From Ignavibacteriota bacterium (GTDB lineage Bacteria > Bacteroidota > Ignavibacteria > Ignavibacteriales > Melioribacteraceae): a stretch of 64,000 nucleotides of DNA. Positions 61,088-64,000 of this stretch are shown piece by piece. Made by a program: the position numbers and the translations under genes. A model generated the notes under the pieces. That model was given only the letters and a program-made list of their open reading frames with translations, did not search any database and was not told the DNA's origin. The stretch is from assembly GCA_016716225.1 (NCBI GenBank), contig JADJWT010000001.1, positions 496,001 through 560,000 of the forward strand, read 5' to 3'. Position 1 is the stretch's first letter, and every line of letters starts with the position of its first letter.

Positions 61088-61239
61088 TACTTACCTCCTT
61101 GAATATTATTGTTATTTACTTTGTTATTTAAATACATCTCAACTGCTTCATTTATTAAAACAGTCATTGGTCTTTTTTCAATCTGTTTAAGTTGATAAAG
61201 TTTTCTGATTAGCTCCTCAGATAGAGCCGGAGTGTACAT
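61087..61239 (-). CDS. ribbon-helix-helix protein
   Basis: The 50-aa frame (start MYTPALSEELIRKLYQLKQ) continues 'EKRPMTVLINEAVEMYLNNK', the ribbon-helix-helix/CopG pattern. An AGGAGG-type site (CTAAAGGAGG) precedes the ATG at 61239. It is the first gene of the element's leftward operon and may repress it. Downstream, its stop overlaps the start of the Gam-like gene. Confidence 0.7.
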   Translation of the reverse strand: MYTPALSEELIRKLYQLKQIEKRPMTVLINEAVEMYLNNKVNNNNIQGGK

Positions 61240-61282
61240 ACGGATGCCTCCTTTAGTTTAGTGATTGTTAATGTGGGTTGGT

Positions 61283-61306
61283 TTAAAAAGAGAAAGCCCT
61301 TCTTTA
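61283..61306 (-). terminator. Rho-independent terminator for leftward transcripts
   Basis: On the minus strand GCCCTTC/GAAGGGC (7-bp stem) is followed by TTTCTCTTTTT. It separates the cassette-like units on the right from the element's ribbon-helix-helix operon on the left. Confidence 0.75.
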
Positions 61307-61367
61307 AGGGAAGGGCAACAACTAAATTGATTTAAATATTAGATATTGTTTAAATGCTAGTAAATTT

Positions 61368-61526
61368 TTAACGTGTCGCGGCTTACACCAGATGCTGCTG
61401 CAGTCACTGACCAATACAAAACTACAACTTTTCTAAGAAAGATAAAATTGTTTCCACCAGATTATTCTCCACGAAGCAAAAATAGCAAGCGCAAGCCCAG
61501 CAATTAGTGTAAACCACTGTTAGAGG
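61368..61526 (-). repeat. attC-like repeat, second family
   Basis: The unit runs from 'tttttaacgtgtcgcggcttacacc' to 'gtgtaaaccactgttagaggc'. TAAC and GTTA cores and the arms gcggcttacac/gtgtaaaccac pair imperfectly. Unlike the main array no unpaired G is seen, so attC identity is less certain. Confidence 0.45.
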
Positions 61527-61536
61527 CTGTGTTAAC

Positions 61537-61929
61537 TTACTTTAATCTTTCTAATTTACCTTTTCTTTTCACAATGTTTTTATAATCCCATTGAATTTCT
61601 CTAGACTTGTTTAACCAGCTTTTTAGTTGGGTTGGATTAATTTCAGAAACGTTATTGAAGAAAATAGATGCGTCTTTAAATTTCTCGCCTTTAATATTTA
61701 ATGAAGGTTCTTTAAAATCAGCTCCACTCCAAAACATTAATCTAATACCAGGCTTTTGTCTGCTATATCCGACAATTGGATTTTGATCTAAAAACCAAAC
61801 AGGATGCGAATGCCAAATTTTACTTTCAGCTTCTAATAATTCGTCGTCAATAATACTTGCTATCTCGTCACATATTTTTTTGTCCTCAGCACTCTGATTA
61901 TTGTTATAATTTATAATTTCTTCTTTCAT
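61537..61929 (-). CDS. DUF1801-like protein
   Basis: The 130-aa soluble protein contains 'ESKIWHSHPVWFLDQNPIVGYSRQKPGIRLMFWSGADF' as adjacent motifs, and 'NPTQLKSWLNKSREIQWDYKNIVKRKGKLERL', the pattern of DUF1801/YdhG-like proteins. Function unknown. It is flanked on both sides by attC-like repeats, and the unit's ends TTAGAGGC / GCCTATAA match at 7 of 8 bases, so it is probably a cassette. Confidence 0.7.
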   Translation of the reverse strand: MKEEIINYNNNQSAEDKKICDEIASIIDDELLEAESKIWHSHPVWFLDQNPIVGYSRQKPGIRLMFWSGADFKEPSLNIKGEKFKDASIFFNNVSEINPTQLKSWLNKSREIQWDYKNIVKRKGKLERLK

Positions 61930-61960
61930 TGTTAATTTAGTTTCAGTTTTGAAAACATAG

Positions 61961-62057
61961 CCTATAACGTGCCGCGGCTATATGGTTCCGCTTCGCTCCA
62001 CCAAAATTTTTGCTCCACTGCGTTCCGCAAAAACTTCATATAGCCGCTGTTGTGCGA
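61961..62057 (-). repeat. attC-like repeat, second family
   Basis: TAAC core at 61965, G/TT at 62049/62050. A perfect 11-bp stem GCGGCTATATG/CATATAGCCGC encloses a loop that itself pairs (ttccgcttcgctcca...). About 95 bp, close to classical attC length, but without a visible extrahelical base. Confidence 0.5.
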
Positions 62058-62180
62058 TGTGCTTGGGAGGTGGTCTTCATACGATAATGCTTCTTTATAC
62101 ATGTGCCTTCTTCTTCTCCTAAAAAACTTGCCCGTCCTTTAGCTGAAACACCTCCATGTGTTTCGGCTAAAATGTTCAAT

Positions 62181-63314
62181 TCAATTATTTGATTTTTTTA
62201 TATTGCATGTTGTGCAAAGCATTTGACAGTTATCCAAAACTGTTTTTCCTCCTTTGCTCCATGGTTTTATATGATCAGCATGCATTTCTGTGATTTTATA
62301 TTGTTTTTCACATAAGGGACATACACCTTTTTGTTGATTATACACTGTCACACGTTCATCATTATCAAACTGTCGAAGACTTAAGTATTTCTCATCTCCT
62401 GTTAAAATGAACTCATATATCCCAGATTTTTTTTGAACTTCTTTATCGGCCATCAGTTTTAAAATATTTTCCTTGATTGTAGAAGAGTCAAGATTGTCAT
62501 CCTTGTGTTTATTATAAAGTATGCCCCATTTTATGCCCTTCATAGATTTGTCATAGTTGCCAAAACTATTTTCCACCCACTTAAATACATCCTCAATATA
62601 CTTCCATAACTGGTCTGCATTAGAATCATTTCTATGTTTTTGCATGTATTGTGAAATGGGGTCCTTACCAGTTAATCCTGATGCGTCGGCACTCCAAGAT
62701 ATTGCTGTTTCAAGGTACTTCTGTCTGATATATTCCCCAGCAAAATATTTACCATGGTTCTTATAAGCTGCACAATTACGACGACTAAATACTGACTTAG
62801 CATCTGATAACCATGCACTATGATAAATTGCGTTTCGGATTTCTTGTGTTTCTAGCATTTCCCCTGCTATATTGATAATTTGAAACCACTCTAACTTTTC
62901 TTTTTCAGTACCTTCGCAAAGATAAACTTGCAGTTCATAGCTTAGAAAAGCCTCTGACTGCTCATCAAATAGATTGGGAAAATTGACAGTGTTATACTCT
63001 CCTTTTGCATCTGGTATTTTAACGCTATATTTATTTGTAGCATATCTGCAAATTGAAATTATTCTTTGTTGACCATCTAAAACTTCGTATGAACCATCCT
63101 TTCTATCTACAAAATACATAATATTTAGTGGGAAACCTTTTAAAATTGTATTAATAACAGCATCACGTTTCTTATCGTCATATACATATTCACGTTGGTA
63201 TTCAGGGCGAACATCTAAATTACCTCCCCAACCTTGAACTCTGCTTGTAGCATCATCTTCACTGTAAGATTTTACTAAATCTCTTATTGGCAATTTAATC
63301 ATATTAATCTTCAT
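62181..63314 (-). CDS. DUF262 (GmrS-type) protein fused to an HNH nuclease domain
   Basis: The 377-aa protein has an N-terminal DUF262/ParB-like NTPase domain (about residues 1-160) with the signature 'YEVLDGQQRIISICRY' (DGQQR). A C-terminal HNH endonuclease follows with zinc Cys pairs (CPLC, CTTC) around 'MHADHIKPWSKGGKTVLDNCQMLC'. The combination resembles GmrSD-type modification-dependent restriction proteins, but with HNH in place of DUF1524. It starts 2 bp after the methyltransferase stop, so the pair is an operon and likely a restriction-modification-like defence unit. Confidence 0.8.
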   Translation of the reverse strand: MKINMIKLPIRDLVKSYSEDDATSRVQGWGGNLDVRPEYQREYVYDDKKRDAVINTILKGFPLNIMYFVDRKDGSYEVLDGQQRIISICRYATNKYSVKIPDAKGEYNTVNFPNLFDEQSEAFLSYELQVYLCEGTEKEKLEWFQIINIAGEMLETQEIRNAIYHSAWLSDAKSVFSRRNCAAYKNHGKYFAGEYIRQKYLETAISWSADASGLTGKDPISQYMQKHRNDSNADQLWKYIEDVFKWVENSFGNYDKSMKGIKWGILYNKHKDDNLDSSTIKENILKLMADKEVQKKSGIYEFILTGDEKYLSLRQFDNDERVTVYNQQKGVCPLCEKQYKITEMHADHIKPWSKGGKTVLDNCQMLCTTCNIKKSNN

Positions 63315-63316
63315 TT

Positions 63317-64000
63317 TTAATCCTTAACTCTTTTTATTATTATTCTGCTATATGGTATTGAGCCTGCTTTCCCATTTTCCTCTAGTCTCAATGAATTACC
63401 TGCTTTTCGTTCAGGCACTGTGTATGGAACACTATAAATCAGCTTGTTTGTCTTAGCATCAATAAAATCAATTTTATCACCATTTGTTTTATGTATAATT
63501 GTCTTTGGAACACTATTGCCTCTTCCGATAATTTCAAACTGCTCCGGACTATACTGACTCATAAATGTAATTGGGACACCCATGTGTCCATAGTAATCAC
63601 AAGGAATTTCTGCTACTTTTGGAACATCAACGCCATCATAATTATAATATTTTGAATATTTTTCTGGGTTGAAATAATTCCCTCTAAGGTCAATTTTCTC
63701 GTGTCGTTTAGGTATATCCATGTTAGTTATCCAAGTACAATTCCGAAATTTTACAAGACCTGTTTCTGGATCATAAACACCTTTTGCATAGTCTTTAGCT
63801 ACTTCCTTTGGTATTCTAAAAAAAGCATTCCCATTAGCAAATCCATACCCAAGCCATATTTTATTTTCTTGAAATAAACCAAAAATCTCTTCACGAGATA
63901 TGGCAGTAAATGGAGCTATAATTAAAAATTTTTTATCGTATTCTATTAATTGCTGTATATATTCTGTAATGAGACTGAATGGAGGATTGGTAACAACAAT
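63317..64000 (-). CDS. EcoRI-type adenine-specific DNA methyltransferase, C-terminal part
   Basis: The minus-strand frame is open from the window edge for 228 codons to a stop at 63317; the 5' part lies outside. It contains the catalytic motif NPPF ('VVTNPPFSLITEYIQQL'), 'NGNAFFRIPKE', 'VKFRNCTWITNMDIP', and the C-terminal 'MGVPITFMSQYSPEQFEIIG' that is typical of the EcoRI methylase family. It methylates adenine in DNA, presumably protecting host sites from the adjacent DUF262-HNH protein. An apparent ATG start at 63721 is internal to this frame. Confidence 0.85.
   Translation of the reverse strand: MVVTNPPFSLITEYIQQLIEYDKKFLIIAPFTAISREEIFGLFQENKIWLGYGFANGNAFFRIPKEVAKDYAKGVYDPETGLVKFRNCTWITNMDIPKRHEKIDLRGNYFNPEKYSKYYNYDGVDVPKVAEIPCDYYGHMGVPITFMSQYSPEQFEIIGRGNSVPKTIIHKTNGDKIDFIDAKTNKLIYSVPYTVPERKAGNSLRLEENGKAGSIPYSRIIIKRVKD

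Larger units (their letters stand above)
53669..61312 (-). mobile_element. integrative element at tRNA-Lys (left end; right end not in window)
   Basis: From the tRNA fragment rightwards come tyrosine integrase, excisionase-like protein, primase-helicase, HTH, ArdC-like, zinc-ribbon, Gam-like and ribbon-helix-helix genes, all on the minus strand and mostly overlapping. Several start sites have strong AGGAG ribosome sites, unlike many resident genes. No capsid, portal or relaxase gene is visible, so it may be a satellite-like or mobilisable element. It may extend beyond 61.3 kb, as no second tRNA copy occurs before 64 kb. Confidence 0.7.

Noticed and set aside
63317..63721. Separate 134-codon gene at the right edge
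   Set aside because: The same frame continues without stop to the window edge and encodes methyltransferase motifs, so this is the C-terminal part of one larger gene.

Overview
The window looks like a chromosomal segment of an uncultured-type Ignavibacteria (Bacteroidota/Chlorobi-group) bacterium. The evidence is low GC, weak or absent Shine-Dalgarno sites, several secreted proteins ending in the YPNPFN-type sorting domain (type IX secretion style), an LptE-like lipoprotein, a UpxY/NusG-like antiterminator, and many histidine kinases paired with sigma-54 activators. The phylum call is inference from gene content, not from a marker tree.

1-31.6 kb is ordinary core chromosome. It holds an alpha-2-macroglobulin N-terminus (cut by the window edge), miaB, a SPOR protein, a receiver-less sigma-54 activator, lptE, a membrane glycosyltransferase, a TPR protein, a GlmU-like nucleotidyltransferase, rpsT, queE-queD, a sirtuin, a YhaM-like nuclease and a NusG paralogue. 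These are followed by two blocks of two-component genes (12.7-16.8 and 27.6-30.7 kb), a GH16/LamG-like secreted protein, a ferredoxin-flavoprotein pair, two large sensor kinases, cutC, a KtrAB potassium transporter and an SRAP protein.

31.7-52.8 kb is the most striking region: a long integron-type gene-cassette array without a recognisable intI. Sixteen recognisable and about four decayed attC-type repeats, most of them 185-260 bp, separate small genes that nearly all read on the minus strand. Three independent hallmarks support attC identity. First, G/TTRRRY-like core sites occur, and each cassette starts with 9-11 bases that are the reverse complement of its own end. Second, the paired L boxes differ by one extrahelical G on the plus (bottom) strand. 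Third, a central stem is kept while its sequence changes. Polarity puts the attI side near 52.8 kb and the oldest, decayed end near 32-36 kb. Cargo is dominated by lipoproteins, secreted and membrane proteins of unknown function, plus two toxin-antitoxin modules (ParE/RelE-Phd and BrnTA). Two unrelated IS110-family elements have each inserted into the right arm of an attC site.

52.8-53.6 kb has no convincing gene. At 53.67 kb the 3' half of a tRNA-Lys gene with its terminator abuts an integrative element: tyrosine integrase, excisionase-like protein, primase-helicase, HTH, ArdC-like antirestriction protein, zinc-ribbon, Gam-like and ribbon-helix-helix proteins. Phased GTGCAC repeats precede the xis-int pair and a gene-free 750 bp carries three AAATCGATTT palindromes. 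From 61.3 kb to the window edge there are two further cassette-like units with a different repeat family. They carry a DUF1801 protein and a DUF262-HNH protein next to an EcoRI-type adenine methyltransferase (truncated at the edge), a probable restriction-modification-like defence pair.

For many cassette genes the longest open frame starts inside the upstream attC repeat and adds a spurious N-terminus (reading GGRVICHAV). The starts given here are moved to the first methionine inside the cassette.
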